DNA from: Marivirga lumbricoides | Lineage (GTDB): Bacteria > Bacteroidota > Bacteroidia > Cytophagales > Cyclobacteriaceae | Length of the DNA stretch: 64,000 nt | Assembly: GCF_014636295.1 (NCBI RefSeq) | Contig: NZ_BMEC01000004.1 | Coordinates: 209,926-273,925 of the forward strand | Direction: 5' to 3' | Shown here: one piece after another, positions 28,018-38,091 of the stretch | Layout: the number at the start of each line of letters is the position of its first letter | How positions within the stretch are numbered: position 1 is the first letter of the stretch | Notes under the pieces: generated by a model | Database searches by the model: none | What the model was told of the DNA's origin: nothing | The model's input: only the letters and a program-made list of their open reading frames with translations | Made by a program: the position numbers and the translations under genes

Positions 28018-30462
28018 TCACTCGCAAAAGCTTCCAATAGGGCTTCCAGGTGGTAAATCATTGCTTTCTTTTACCTCATACTCCATCGGCTGCTCTAAAA
28101 ACAGATCAATTTGCGTTTTAAGATAGCTCCCATGAGCTCTTCTTCCGCTTTGTGAGAGGAAAGTGTTAGTAGTTGCATAATCAGCAATTTGCTTTAAGTG
28201 AGCCATTAACTCAGCCTGCACCAGTGGAGAATTTGCACTGTTTTGCAGGCTTTTCATCAGTTGCATCACATAAGCATGCTGCACTGTCATTTGAATAGCA
28301 CCGTAGTAGTTTTGTTGTTGTTTACTTTTAAACAAGGTGCTGAATACTTTATTTAACACTTCGGCAACTCCCGGGTTTTCAGAATTTCTGCTGTTAAACT
28401 CAACAAGTCGGGCCATTCTTTGAGGGTGCAACAGTAATTCAAAAACCATAGCGGAAGCTTGCTCTGCTGCACCAATTGCATCAAAAGTAACACCAGTTCT
28501 TCCTTTTAACAATTCACGATTGTCGTAGTAGGAGAGTGGACGAGGGTGAATCTGCATCAGTAAATCTTCAGGTAAAGCCAGGTTTTCAGGAGCCACTGCT
28601 TTGAGAAGACTATTTACAGCCTCCATTTGCCATTGTGGTGCAATTATTTTCATGGTTTCCTGACTGTCTCCTTTCACTTTGTAATTATAGTCCATGCCAC
28701 CTACCAGTTTAACTGCAGCTTCTGCCTGGTAGCGGTGTAAAAAGTAAATAGGAATTAGTACATCCTGAATTTTAGCTAAAGGCTCATCTTCTTTCACAAC
28801 AGATTGCCCCATTTTATTAAGTACTTTCTCTCTAACAGTTAATAGGTGATTTAAAGCTACTACCGGGTCTTTACCATTATCCCACAGATGAGCAAAAGCA
28901 TGTGCCCCACCAGTTGTTCTTGCGTCATAATCTGAAACAAACCGTAAACCTTCGTCACTGGCTTTATTAAGTAATTGATTGAGTGTCTCTTTCTTATTTT
29001 CACTATCAGTAAATTGTTTATAACCATAAGTTATCGCTACTTTATCCCATTCACCAATGCCTGAATCATATGCATTAGATAGATCAATATTTCCTTTGTC
29101 ATCGATACTGATGTTAGGGTGGGGGTAATCCATTACTGAAGCATCATTGAAAGTGCTGGCAATATAATTATGGGCAAGGCCTAAAGTATGCCCCACCTCA
29201 TGTGCAGATAGCTGCCTCAGTCTTGCTAATGCCATTTTCTCCATACCAGGATTGACTTCATTATTTTCATAGCCTGCCAATAATCCCAAAGCGATCAGGA
29301 AGTCCTGTCGAACTCGTAATGAGCCTAAAGTAACGTGGCCTTTTATGATTTCCCCTGTTCTTGGATCCACCACACTGGCACCATAACTCCATCCTCTTGT
29401 GGACCGATGTACCCACTGAATTACATTGTACCTGATATCGAGTGGATCAGCATCTTCAGGGAGCATTTCTACCTGGAAAGCATCGATATATCCTGCTGCT
29501 TCAAACGCCTGATTCCACCAACGGGCTCCATCAAGAAGTGCTGATTTAACTGGTTCAGGAGTGCCTGGATCTAAATAGTATACAATAGGTTCTATTGCCT
29601 TACTTTTAGCTGCCTCAGGGTCTGCTTTTTGTAACCTGTGTTTGTTAATGTATCTTCTATTGATGTCTTCTGAAATAGGAACGCTGTAGTCCTTATAACC
29701 AGTCCCGAAATATCCTGCTCTTACATCGAATTCCCGTGGTTCAAAGTTATCATCAGGTAATTCAACAAAGGAGTGGTGTTGCCTTACAGTAATGTGTTGC
29801 GGATCAGGTGTAACGGATCGTATTTCCCAATTGGAAGGTTCTCCTGCGAAGGAAATCCAAAAATCCAGCTCAGTATTTTTTGGGAAATTTCCTGAACCTT
29901 CACGATGGAAAGCAGAATAATCTTTTTTGAATTGATAATTGCCTTGTCTCTGATTTTTTAATGAGTTAGCCACTCCATGTGCATCTCTAAGAAAAAAATC
30001 TGTGGCATCTACCAATATTGACCAATCCTGTTGTGCTACTATATCAAATGCAAAAATAATCGATCTGGAAAATGCATCTTCCACTGATTTTTTTTCTGCT
30101 TCATTGTCAGTAGATGCTCTGTAGCCATAGTTAGGCTGAAATAGAAAAACTTTCTTTCCTATTTTCTCAAATTTCACTATTCTGGAATCACCGATTTGCC
30201 CTCTGTCTAATCCAATATCATTGGAACCTACTCCCGCAGAAAGATAATTAACGTATAAAAACTCCGTATTGAGCTTATCGATTTCCAGTAAAATCTTACC
30301 TGATTTTTCATCCCAATAGTAGTTAAAGTAACCACTGAATTTTTCCGCATCTGTAATATTCTTCTGCCATTCAGAAGTGGTGGTGGTAGTATTACTTACT
30401 TTTTGATTGGACTTGCAGGAGGCAAAAATTGCCAGAAATAAAAGAAAAAGATAGACTCTCAT
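28018..30462 (-). CDS. Zinc-dependent metalloprotease lipoprotein (DUF5117/DUF4953 type)
   Basis: 814 aa from the ATG at 30462. The frame opens 17 codons earlier, but the lipoprotein signal MRVYLFLLFLAIFASC starts here (Cys16). The zinc motif HEVGHTLGLAHNYIAS is near residue 425, followed by SVMDYPHPN as the Met-turn region. Flanking domains match the large Bacteroidota metalloproteases with DUF5117/DUF5118. It would be anchored on the cell envelope. The substrate is unknown. It stands alone with repeats downstream. Confidence 0.92.
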   Translation of the reverse strand: MRVYLFLLFLAIFASCKSNQKVSNTTTTTSEWQKNITDAEKFSGYFNYYWDEKSGKILLEIDKLNTEFLYVNYLSAGVGSNDIGLDRGQIGDSRIVKFEKIGKKVFLFQPNYGYRASTDNEAEKKSVEDAFSRSIIFAFDIVAQQDWSILVDATDFFLRDAHGVANSLKNQRQGNYQFKKDYSAFHREGSGNFPKNTELDFWISFAGEPSNWEIRSVTPDPQHITVRQHHSFVELPDDNFEPREFDVRAGYFGTGYKDYSVPISEDINRRYINKHRLQKADPEAAKSKAIEPIVYYLDPGTPEPVKSALLDGARWWNQAFEAAGYIDAFQVEMLPEDADPLDIRYNVIQWVHRSTRGWSYGASVVDPRTGEIIKGHVTLGSLRVRQDFLIALGLLAGYENNEVNPGMEKMALARLRQLSAHEVGHTLGLAHNYIASTFNDASVMDYPHPNISIDDKGNIDLSNAYDSGIGEWDKVAITYGYKQFTDSENKKETLNQLLNKASDEGLRFVSDYDARTTGGAHAFAHLWDNGKDPVVALNHLLTVREKVLNKMGQSVVKEDEPLAKIQDVLIPIYFLHRYQAEAAVKLVGGMDYNYKVKGDSQETMKIIAPQWQMEAVNSLLKAVAPENLALPEDLLMQIHPRPLSYYDNRELLKGRTGVTFDAIGAAEQASAMVFELLLHPQRMARLVEFNSRNSENPGVAEVLNKVFSTLFKSKQQQNYYGAIQMTVQHAYVMQLMKSLQNSANSPLVQAELMAHLKQIADYATTNTFLSQSGRRAHGSYLKTQIDLFLEQPMEYEVKESNDLPPGSPIGSFCE

Positions 30463-30669
30463 TGTAATTTTTTTTTCGGAATATAAGCAAAACTTCAGAA
30501 GCATGAAATTCAATTGTTTCTAATGGTATAAATTTCAGCCTTTAATGGTACATAATTTCGTTTTTGCATGTCAGATCATTTTTTTCAATTTATTTTCATT
30601 TCTGAGTAAGATTAACGAAATTGGAAAATAAATTGAAATATTTATATTATACCGATAAATTTTAATGTT

Positions 30670-31056
30670 ATGTCTTTTAGTAAAGTGATTGAATATAAGT
30701 CTATAAAAATAGTATATACTAATATTGTTGGTACAGCCGGAAGTGAAGCCGTTCCTACTTTTGATAAGGTTCAAAAGTTAGTAGCAGAATTTCCTGATCA
30801 CTCGGTGCTTTCCTGTGTAAATGCCACCAATGCTCGTTTTAACACAGAATTGCTCTCTAAAATTAAAGAGACTGTTAAAAAGAACAACCCTAAGGCAAAG
30901 GCAACAGTGGTTTGTGGGTTGAACAAATTATCTTCACTTATTTTAAATTCCATTATTGCTGCTACCGGCAGGCAAATGAAGTTATTTGACACGGAGGAAG
31001 AAGGATTTGAATGGCTCTACGAATACGAAATGAAGACTACAGGAGTGGTAGGGTAA
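30670..31056 (+). CDS. SpoIIAA/STAS-like small protein
   Basis: 128 aa, soluble. The alternating beta-alpha pattern (SIKIVYTNIVGT, ATVVCGLNKLSSLI) and the end GRQMKLFDTEEEGFEWLYEY resemble SpoIIAA-like/STAS folds, in which a final strand is followed by an Asp-Thr-Glu-Glu helix. No phosphorylatable Ser motif of classical SpoIIAA is obvious. It has no operon partner. Fold call from pattern only. Confidence 0.6.
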   Translation: MSFSKVIEYKSIKIVYTNIVGTAGSEAVPTFDKVQKLVAEFPDHSVLSCVNATNARFNTELLSKIKETVKKNNPKAKATVVCGLNKLSSLILNSIIAATGRQMKLFDTEEEGFEWLYEYEMKTTGVVG

Positions 31057-31262
31057 TTAAGTTGAAAAAACTTCAGCTATATCTGGTAAAGGAAATCATG
31101 CCAGAGAAAGTGTTAGAATTTTATTTACGTGATTAGTTAGGGATGACTTGTGAAGGATTGATTTATTCAATCTCTACTAAAAAGCTTTTAGCTTAATTTT
31201 CCATTCAGATCGGTGTATTCACCATATTTAATGTAATTTTACATCAGTCAAAATTTGAGTGA

Positions 31263-32225
31263 ATGCCTGTTATCTTCAACAAAACCTATAAAAACCCTTT
31301 CTATGCTTTTAATCACCACATGGAAACAATTTTCCCGAGTGCTCTGAGAAAGGTGAAAGGAGTTAGTTATACCCGCGAGAGAATTAATACGCCTGATGAT
31401 GATTTTCTGGATATTGACTGGCTTCGATCAGGAAATGAGCGCTTACTCATAGTATCTCATGGATTGGAAGGGAGTTCCACCAGACCCTACGTGAAAGGAA
31501 TAGCCAAAATCTTTCATCAGAATGGGTGGGATGTTTTAGCATGGAATTGCAGAAGTTGCAGTGAAGAAATGAACAAGACGCAAATTCTGTATCATCACGG
31601 CTTTACGCAAGATTTGGAAACTATTGTTGAACGAGCAACTTCTGATGCTTACACCAATATTTGTATGGTAGGATTCAGCATGGGAGGAAGTCTGACACTG
31701 AAATATTTGGGAGAAAACGGTGCTGATTTGCCTTCAGAAATAAAAGGAGGTATGGCTGTAAGCGTGCCTTGCGATTTAGAGAGTAGTTCAAAAATGCTTT
31801 CATTAAAAGGAAACAAATTTTACCAAAATCGGTTTATGCGAAAGCTAACAAAAAAAATGATGTGGAAAAATGAGCAGTTTCCTGGGTTAATCGAGGTGAA
31901 ACCATGGAAACTTTTTCGGAATTTCCATGAATTTGACACTCATTATTCTGCTAAAATGTTTGGTTTTAAAGATGCTGCTGATTTTTACACAAATGTTCAA
32001 TGTCTGCCTTATCTGGAGCATATTAAAGTACCTTCTTTGATTTTAAATGCATTAAACGACCCTATGCTTTCCGATACATGTTTTCCTCAGGAAATCGCAG
32101 ATAGAATGGATAATTTAACCCTGGAAATCTCGGATAAAGGAGGGCACGTAGGTTTTATGCAGGCAGGAAAGGAATTTACCTATGCAGAAGAACGTGCTTT
32201 GCAATTCTTTAGTGAACTGGTTTGA
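31263..32225 (+). CDS. YheT-family alpha/beta hydrolase
   Basis: 320 aa. It has the YheT/EMB8 layout: NHHMETIFPSALRK at the start, HGLEGSSTRPYVKG as the oxyanion region, the nucleophile elbow GFSMGGSLTLKY, and a late Asp in LNALNDPMLSD with a His in DKGGHVGF completing the triad. The family is described as esterase-like with unknown natural substrates. It probably forms an operon with the gene 13 nt downstream. Confidence 0.92.
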   Translation: MPVIFNKTYKNPFYAFNHHMETIFPSALRKVKGVSYTRERINTPDDDFLDIDWLRSGNERLLIVSHGLEGSSTRPYVKGIAKIFHQNGWDVLAWNCRSCSEEMNKTQILYHHGFTQDLETIVERATSDAYTNICMVGFSMGGSLTLKYLGENGADLPSEIKGGMAVSVPCDLESSSKMLSLKGNKFYQNRFMRKLTKKMMWKNEQFPGLIEVKPWKLFRNFHEFDTHYSAKMFGFKDAADFYTNVQCLPYLEHIKVPSLILNALNDPMLSDTCFPQEIADRMDNLTLEISDKGGHVGFMQAGKEFTYAEERALQFFSELV

Positions 32226-32238
32226 AATTATACAGTGA

Positions 32239-32868
32239 ATGATTCAGAAAGAAGAAATAGTTGATAATATAGGAAGCTTTTTGCATGATTTCGTCTATTC
32301 CAAAATACCTGGAAAGGAAGTGTTTGAACAAGGTTTTGCAGAAGGAAGGAAGCTCATTTTGTTGAATGTTTCCCCGTATGCTGATGGCATGATGCTTGAA
32401 GTACTGCTGGGTATTTCAATGCTTGAAGTAGAAAATATTTTGCATGAATTTTCAAACAGGGTTTTTCATCCGCAAGATATTAGTCTGACCTACTGGAAAT
32501 CATTGTCATCATTTTCAACCCACCTGCCTAAGAGATATTTTATTTCTTCAGTTTCAGAATTACATCAGATTTTGCCTGACATAGAAGATGTTCTGGTTAA
32601 AAAAGGTTTTTATTGGCTTGATGAATTCTCTGATCAACAAGCTTTGGCTTCTATGATGCATCAGTCAATTGTGTCTAAGGAAGAAGATAATAAGAATTTG
32701 TACCTGATGAGTCAGCGCAGTTTGATTTTACAAAAGTTGCTTAATAACGTGATTACAGATGCGCTATTTTATACTTATTATGAGACCCTCCAGCTTCATA
32801 AAGCACCGGAAAGCCAGTTGGAAGAATTTTTCAAATTCCGACAATATACGGAAGCTATAGACTTATAA
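32239..32868 (+). CDS. Hypothetical protein
   Basis: 209 aa, mostly helical, no signal peptide, no TM segment. I recognise no family. It follows the YheT-like hydrolase by 13 nt on the same strand. The stop is followed within 3 nt by copy 1 of the dispersed 90-bp repeat. Confidence 0.65.
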   Translation: MIQKEEIVDNIGSFLHDFVYSKIPGKEVFEQGFAEGRKLILLNVSPYADGMMLEVLLGISMLEVENILHEFSNRVFHPQDISLTYWKSLSSFSTHLPKRYFISSVSELHQILPDIEDVLVKKGFYWLDEFSDQQALASMMHQSIVSKEEDNKNLYLMSQRSLILQKLLNNVITDALFYTYYETLQLHKAPESQLEEFFKFRQYTEAIDL

Positions 32869-32870
32869 GG

Positions 32871-32960
32871 AATCTAAAATTAGATTATATAATGGGTAAC
32901 CATTTGTTGCAAACTTTCAGATACATATCATTGATTCTCTTGTAATTGCCTAATAGGCTC
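32871..32960. repeat. Dispersed 90-bp repeat, copy 1
   Basis: Begins AATCTAAAAT and ends near AGGCTC. It aligns with copy 2 at 38001-38091 with 12 mismatches and one gap by hand. It starts with the short inverted pair AATCTAA/TTAGATT and lies between convergent genes. Confidence 0.85.
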
Positions 32961-33003
32961 AATTAAATAGTAAGAGCTTTATTAAGTTTAACACTCATTC
33001 AAG

Positions 33004-35175
33004 CTATATTTCTATTTGATTGAGCTTATTTTTTTGCGAAGTGGTTAAGATTTTTCCTGCCAGATTCACTAATTCTAAATCCCTAATTTCCTGATAGATA
33101 TCTTCTTTGTTTTCAATGCCATGAGGCAGCCAGCTTTGTGCTGTGGCAGCCATATATTCAATAGTAAGATCAGGCCATGCTTCATCAGGGTATTTGTCCT
33201 TCATATTTTTTATTGAGGCACAAAAGGAGAGAAACTCATCGCTGGCATAAATTAAATCTTCCGGATTTTCTCTGATGGCCTCAATAATAGCTTTTCTCTT
33301 TTCACGCGAATCAGGTTCTTCATCAATGGCAACTTTTTTCAAAATGATCTTTCCGATTCTTAAATCATTAGTCACTTCAAATTCATCTGCTTCAAAATCC
33401 CAACTAACTGATTTTATGTTTTTTACCAGAGGAGCCAAATCTTTTGGGTTTAAAGGAGCTGCTAAAAATATCTTCCCTAATCCTGCCCGTGCATCTATTG
33501 AAGCCACTGTAAGCCATGGCTCATCTGCCAGTTCATCTTTATGGCCAATGGCAGCAATAGCCCCGTTAGACAATTGAAATTGTGCATTATTCCCTCTTTT
33601 AGAGGAAGCAATTCTATCAGGATAGGCAAGAGCAAGCGTAAATCCGGTTGCATAAGGGTCAGATACAGAATTATCAGCTGCGATATTGAATAATTTTCTA
33701 TACGAAGCTGCAATTTTTTCTATTTGCCTAAAAGGTTTCGTTAGGCGATCTTCTTTCCTAAAAGTCCTCAAACGATCTATTCTGTAGCTTATATCTGCAC
33801 CTTCCTGCTTGTACAAAGGATCTCTTTCTTCCAGTATAGCTGCTAAGTCTGTTGCGAGTGAAAGATTACCTTTTTCTTCAGATTGGATCAACATGTGTGA
33901 AAGGCGGGGGTGGCAGGGGAGACTATGCATTTTTATTCCCGTTCCTGTAATTCCTTTTTCATCAATTGCTTCCAGGGTATTCAACAGATCGGTTGCCTTG
34001 ATCATTTTGTCCAGGGGTGGGGGAGTCAACCAAAATAATTGGTAAGAATCTTGAATTTTTCTTGCAGCTAAATCAAGCGCAAGAGGGGCGAGGTCTTCAT
34101 TCAATATTTCGGGTATTCTATGTTTGCTTCTGGATTGATTTTCTGCTTCGGACCACATCCTATAACAAACTCCGGCAGATACACGGCCAGCACGTCCGGA
34201 TCTTTGGTCTGCTTCATCCTGTGAAATTGCCTGCGTAACTAATCTGCTTAAACCAGTATTGGCATCAAAGCGCGAGACCCTGCCAAAACCTGTGTCAATT
34301 ACTACTTTTACGCCTTCTATGGTTAAACTGGTTTCTGCAATAGAAGTAGCTAAAACTACCTTTCGCTTCCCTTCCGGATGAGGCTGAATGGCTGCCCACT
34401 GTTTATTCCAGGGGAGCTGACCATATAAAGGGTAGATTGCCAGATCCTTTCTTAGCATTTTCAGCTCTTGTGTTACTGCATTAATTTCGCCTTGCCCGGG
34501 TAGAAAAACCAGAATATCTCCTTCATGTTGCTGTACAGATTTCCGAATGATGGAAGCTGTCATTTCAGCTAAAAGGTGATAGTCTGTTTCGCCAGCATAA
34601 AAAATTTCGACAGGATATTGTCTCCCTTTACTAATTATTGCTTCAGCTTCCAGTGCCTCGGAGAGCATTTTTTGATTAAGAGTAGCAGACATGATCAAGA
34701 TTTTCAAATCGGGCCTGCTCTTTATTTGGGTATGTCTTGCCAGTGCCAAAGCTACATCAGCATGGATACTGCGCTCATGAAATTCATCAAAAATAAGAAT
34801 TCCTACATCTTTTAATTCAGGATCAGAATCTAACATCCTGCCCAAAATACCTTCTGTTACTACTTCAATAAGTGTGGTCTCACTTATTACAGTTTCAAAC
34901 CTAATCCGGTAGCCTACTGTTTTTCCGAGTGGTTCATCAAGAAGGTCAGCCATTCTTTTGGCAATAGATTTGGCTGCCAGCCTTCTTGGTTCAAGCATAA
35001 TAATTTTCTTTCCTGCCCTTTTTGCTTCCTCTATTAATGCAAGCGGAATGATGGTACTTTTTCCGGCTCCTGCTTCAGCATTTATAATTAATGTTTGCTG
35101 TGTTTTTAAAGAAGATGTGATAGCAGGAATAATTTCAACAATAGGTAAATCAATTTTGCTTAACTGGAAAGGCAT
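33004..35175 (-). CDS. hrpB: ATP-dependent DEAH-box helicase HrpB
   Basis: 723 aa. DEAH-family motifs: AEAGAGKSTIIPLAL (I), FDEFHERSIHADVAL (II, DEFH variant), MSATLN (III), TSIAETSLTIEG (V) and QRSGRAGR (VI), followed by the HA2 and HrpB C-terminal regions. The length is about 100 residues below the typical Proteobacterial HrpB, the difference being mainly at the C-terminus. HrpB is a putative RNA helicase of unclear physiological role. It stands alone between two repeat-bearing intergenic regions. Confidence 0.92.
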   Translation of the reverse strand: MPFQLSKIDLPIVEIIPAITSSLKTQQTLIINAEAGAGKSTIIPLALIEEAKRAGKKIIMLEPRRLAAKSIAKRMADLLDEPLGKTVGYRIRFETVISETTLIEVVTEGILGRMLDSDPELKDVGILIFDEFHERSIHADVALALARHTQIKSRPDLKILIMSATLNQKMLSEALEAEAIISKGRQYPVEIFYAGETDYHLLAEMTASIIRKSVQQHEGDILVFLPGQGEINAVTQELKMLRKDLAIYPLYGQLPWNKQWAAIQPHPEGKRKVVLATSIAETSLTIEGVKVVIDTGFGRVSRFDANTGLSRLVTQAISQDEADQRSGRAGRVSAGVCYRMWSEAENQSRSKHRIPEILNEDLAPLALDLAARKIQDSYQLFWLTPPPLDKMIKATDLLNTLEAIDEKGITGTGIKMHSLPCHPRLSHMLIQSEEKGNLSLATDLAAILEERDPLYKQEGADISYRIDRLRTFRKEDRLTKPFRQIEKIAASYRKLFNIAADNSVSDPYATGFTLALAYPDRIASSKRGNNAQFQLSNGAIAAIGHKDELADEPWLTVASIDARAGLGKIFLAAPLNPKDLAPLVKNIKSVSWDFEADEFEVTNDLRIGKIILKKVAIDEEPDSREKRKAIIEAIRENPEDLIYASDEFLSFCASIKNMKDKYPDEAWPDLTIEYMAATAQSWLPHGIENKEDIYQEIRDLELVNLAGKILTTSQKNKLNQIEI

Positions 35176-35278
35176 AGAGTGTATTTCAAATTATTTGCTG
35201 CGAATTTCGGTATTATTGTGTTGTTATTTAAATTATACCGCAACAATAACTTTCTGAGAGAAGCGATTGATTCAAAAT

Positions 35279-35308
35279 AAAAAAGGAGCCAAATAAATTT
35301 GACCCCTT
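35279..35308 (-). terminator. Intrinsic terminator after the outer-membrane receptor gene
   Basis: AAGGAGCCAAAT (35283-35294) pairs with ATTTGACCCCTT (35297-35308) with two G-T wobbles on the transcript. On the minus strand a T-run follows. It lies 69 nt after the stop of the receptor gene and before hrpB. Confidence 0.7.
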
Positions 35309-35376
35309 CTAACCTCCGTTTATTATTTTGAATGCTTTCTTACTATTTTCTATTCACTGTTCTTTAGCTACAAATC

Positions 35377-37848
35377 TTAAAATGATTGTCCTGCATCATC
35401 TCCACCCTTCTGATCTTCATTGGAGATTTTACTTCTTCTTTGGCGCGCTTTATAATCCAGCTTACCAAATTTGTAACCGAAAGTGATTCCAAATGAGCGG
35501 AATGGAATGGCAAAATTGCTTCTTTGATATAAGTTTTCGCTTTCAATTTCGCTTTCAAATGATTTTCTTTCCATAAAAGGCTCAATAATAGATACACCTA
35601 TAGATCCTCTTTCATCCCAAATGGTTTTTTTAGCACCTAAGCCAAATATTGAAAATGAAGGGTTAAAGCCCTGTAAAGTCTGTTGTCTTGGTCTGGCAAA
35701 ACCAAACATATCTATTACCCAGTCGCCTTTGAGTTTGATTGATGAATTAATATTTCCACTTAATAAAAGTGCTGTATTAGAAACATTATTACCTTCAATT
35801 ACCCCATCAGCCATGAAATAATTAGCATTTATTCCACCTCTTATCGTCCATATTTTAAATAATTGTGTAGAAATAAAAAGGTTAGCGCCTACATTTTCCT
35901 GCTGGCCAACGTTGTCGAAAGTTGTTCCTACGGTGTCAGTACTTATAGGGATAACAACAGATTGAATAACCTGATTTATTTGGTTATAGAAAACAGATAG
36001 GTTTATGGATGTTCCTTTTACAAAAGTGTTGTAACCTAACTCGAAGTTGTCAGAAAGCTCAGGATTCAGGGTTGGATTACCAAAGCTTACGTTTCCAATA
36101 TTTCCGATTTGTTCGTATGGGTTTACATTTCTTAAACTAGGCCTTTGAATTCTTCTATTGTAAGAAGCTTTTACAGAGCTTACTTTACCAAATTTTTGAC
36201 TTACAATTACACTTGGCAACCAGTTTTCATAACTCTGACGGTCAAAATTTTGCTCTGTAGCATCCCTGAAACTTCCGTTCAGGCCGGTATATTCATATCT
36301 AACGCCCGCAATTAACCCCAGTTTTTTAGTGATATTATATTGAGAAGAAATATAACCTGCATATACATCCTGATCATAATAGAAGATATCAGTTCTGTTA
36401 TCTACTATCACGAATTCATTAGCACCTTCAGGTTTTGTTTCATATTCAAAATCACTTTCAATATCTCTTAAAATACTTTTAAATCCACTTTCTAATTTGA
36501 AGGTTTCTCCAAAGGGATGGACATAATCAATTTGTATAGTGTTTTCCCTGTTGTTACCGTCATTATTGTTATTGGCTACTTCGTAATTTGGTGCGGCCGC
36601 TAATTGCTCAATTTCAAATTGTGTATTGTTGATGTTACCATCTATTTTGTAAGATGCAGATAACTCTCTTCCGGGTTGGTCAGGAAACTTCATGATATAA
36701 TCTAATGACCATTCATAACCCGCATTTTGTGAGCTATTATCTGTGTATCTGTCAAATGTGATTACTTCTGATGGAGAAGTATTTTCTACAATGTTTGTTC
36801 CGTCTGAATTGCTGTTGAATCCTCTTAATCTCAGTGCGGTGGATAAACTGTGGAATGCGTTGAAATCGTAAAAGGCTCCAATATTTCCAAAGTAGCCCAG
36901 TCTGTTGCTTTCGTTTTCACCATTTTGCTCACGAATAAACTCTTCACCCTGAGCGTTAGTGGTTCTCTGGTAAAATTCATTAATAGCGGTTTGAGGCCAT
37001 GAATAGAAGGTACTTGCATTAGCATTAAAACCAAACCTTCCTGCCCCGGCATTTAAACCTACTACACCACGATTAATTCGTGTTCCAGCCGTAACATCCA
37101 CGTTGCCGGCAAAACCCTGTGGAGTTTGTTTTTTGGTGATAATATTAATAATTCCTGCGGTTCCTTCTCCGTCATACTTAGCCGATGGAGAGGTGATTAC
37201 TTCAACATTTTTTATTTGATCTGCCGGAATCATTTTTAATGCATCTCCCGGGCTGCTACCAAACATGCTACTAGGCTTGCCATTAATCAATATCTGAATA
37301 TTTTGGCTACCTCTTAGCGAAACATTACCATCCTGGTCTACAGATAAGAGCGGAGCTCTTCTAAGTACATCAGAAGCGTCACCACCAGTATTGGCAACAT
37401 CCTGCTCTGCATTGTACACTATTCTGTCAATTTTATTCTCGATCACTTCACGCTGACCTGCAACTACCACTTCATCTAAAACATCTGTATCAGTTTTTAA
37501 AGCGATGTTTTCTATATTTACATCAGGAGATTTTGGCGTAAGTTCAATAGTTTGTTGCAAGCTTGTGTAACCTACAAATGAAACCTGCAATTGGTATTGA
37601 CCTAATTTTACATTTAATATTTTAAAAGAACCGTCAGCTTCTGTTATTACTCCATTAATAGTTTCACCATTTTTTAATGATTTAATCACCACTGTGGCGT
37701 AAGGAATAGCTTCTTTAGTAGCTTCATCTACAACAGTTCCTGTTACCTTTCCTGTAATTTGAGAGTTAGCAGCGCCATAATCGCCTCTTTGTTGAGCATT
37801 TAGCTGAAGGCTTAATGCCATTGTTATTAGTAATAATAAATTCTTCAT
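35377..37848 (-). CDS. TonB-dependent-receptor-like outer-membrane protein with carboxypeptidase-regulatory domain
   Basis: 823 aa. A signal peptide ends near LQLNAQ. A carboxypeptidase-regulatory-like fold lies at about 32-115 (ITGKVTGTVVDEATKEAIPY, GSFKILNVKLGQYQLQVSF). A plug domain at about 130-245 has DVLRRAPLLSVDQDGNVSLR and GTAGIINIITKK. A C-terminal barrel belongs to the outer-membrane beta-barrel family common in Bacteroidota. No SusD partner is next to it, so it is probably not a glycan SusCD pair. The ligand is unknown. A hairpin terminator follows. Confidence 0.93.
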   Translation of the reverse strand: MKNLLLLITMALSLQLNAQQRGDYGAANSQITGKVTGTVVDEATKEAIPYATVVIKSLKNGETINGVITEADGSFKILNVKLGQYQLQVSFVGYTSLQQTIELTPKSPDVNIENIALKTDTDVLDEVVVAGQREVIENKIDRIVYNAEQDVANTGGDASDVLRRAPLLSVDQDGNVSLRGSQNIQILINGKPSSMFGSSPGDALKMIPADQIKNVEVITSPSAKYDGEGTAGIINIITKKQTPQGFAGNVDVTAGTRINRGVVGLNAGAGRFGFNANASTFYSWPQTAINEFYQRTTNAQGEEFIREQNGENESNRLGYFGNIGAFYDFNAFHSLSTALRLRGFNSNSDGTNIVENTSPSEVITFDRYTDNSSQNAGYEWSLDYIMKFPDQPGRELSASYKIDGNINNTQFEIEQLAAAPNYEVANNNNDGNNRENTIQIDYVHPFGETFKLESGFKSILRDIESDFEYETKPEGANEFVIVDNRTDIFYYDQDVYAGYISSQYNITKKLGLIAGVRYEYTGLNGSFRDATEQNFDRQSYENWLPSVIVSQKFGKVSSVKASYNRRIQRPSLRNVNPYEQIGNIGNVSFGNPTLNPELSDNFELGYNTFVKGTSINLSVFYNQINQVIQSVVIPISTDTVGTTFDNVGQQENVGANLFISTQLFKIWTIRGGINANYFMADGVIEGNNVSNTALLLSGNINSSIKLKGDWVIDMFGFARPRQQTLQGFNPSFSIFGLGAKKTIWDERGSIGVSIIEPFMERKSFESEIESENLYQRSNFAIPFRSFGITFGYKFGKLDYKARQRRSKISNEDQKGGDDAGQSF

Positions 37849-38000
37849 ATTATAAGTTATTTCACAAAGGTAGACTCTTTCCTTTAGAGTATGTTTTTTA
37901 TACTACATAAATGGTTAAACTAATCGGTAAGCAAGGTATTAATGAGGATAAGCGGATTGTAAATTAATTACTTGGAATAGCACTTTTCCCTTTTATATGT

Positions 38001-38091
38001 AATCTAAAATCAGATTGTATAATCGGTAATCATTTGTTGCTCATTTTCAGATACATACCATTGATTCTCGTTGAATTACCTAATTAGGCTC
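38001..38091. repeat. Dispersed 90-bp repeat, copy 2
   Basis: About 86 percent identical to copy 1 at 32871-32960. Its right end overlaps the last 8 nt of the MATE gene and supplies its stop codon (38084-38086). Confidence 0.85.

Noticed and set aside
30798-30992. Minus-strand open frame inside the SpoIIAA-like gene
   Set aside because: Shadow of the plus-strand gene, which has the better fold and composition.
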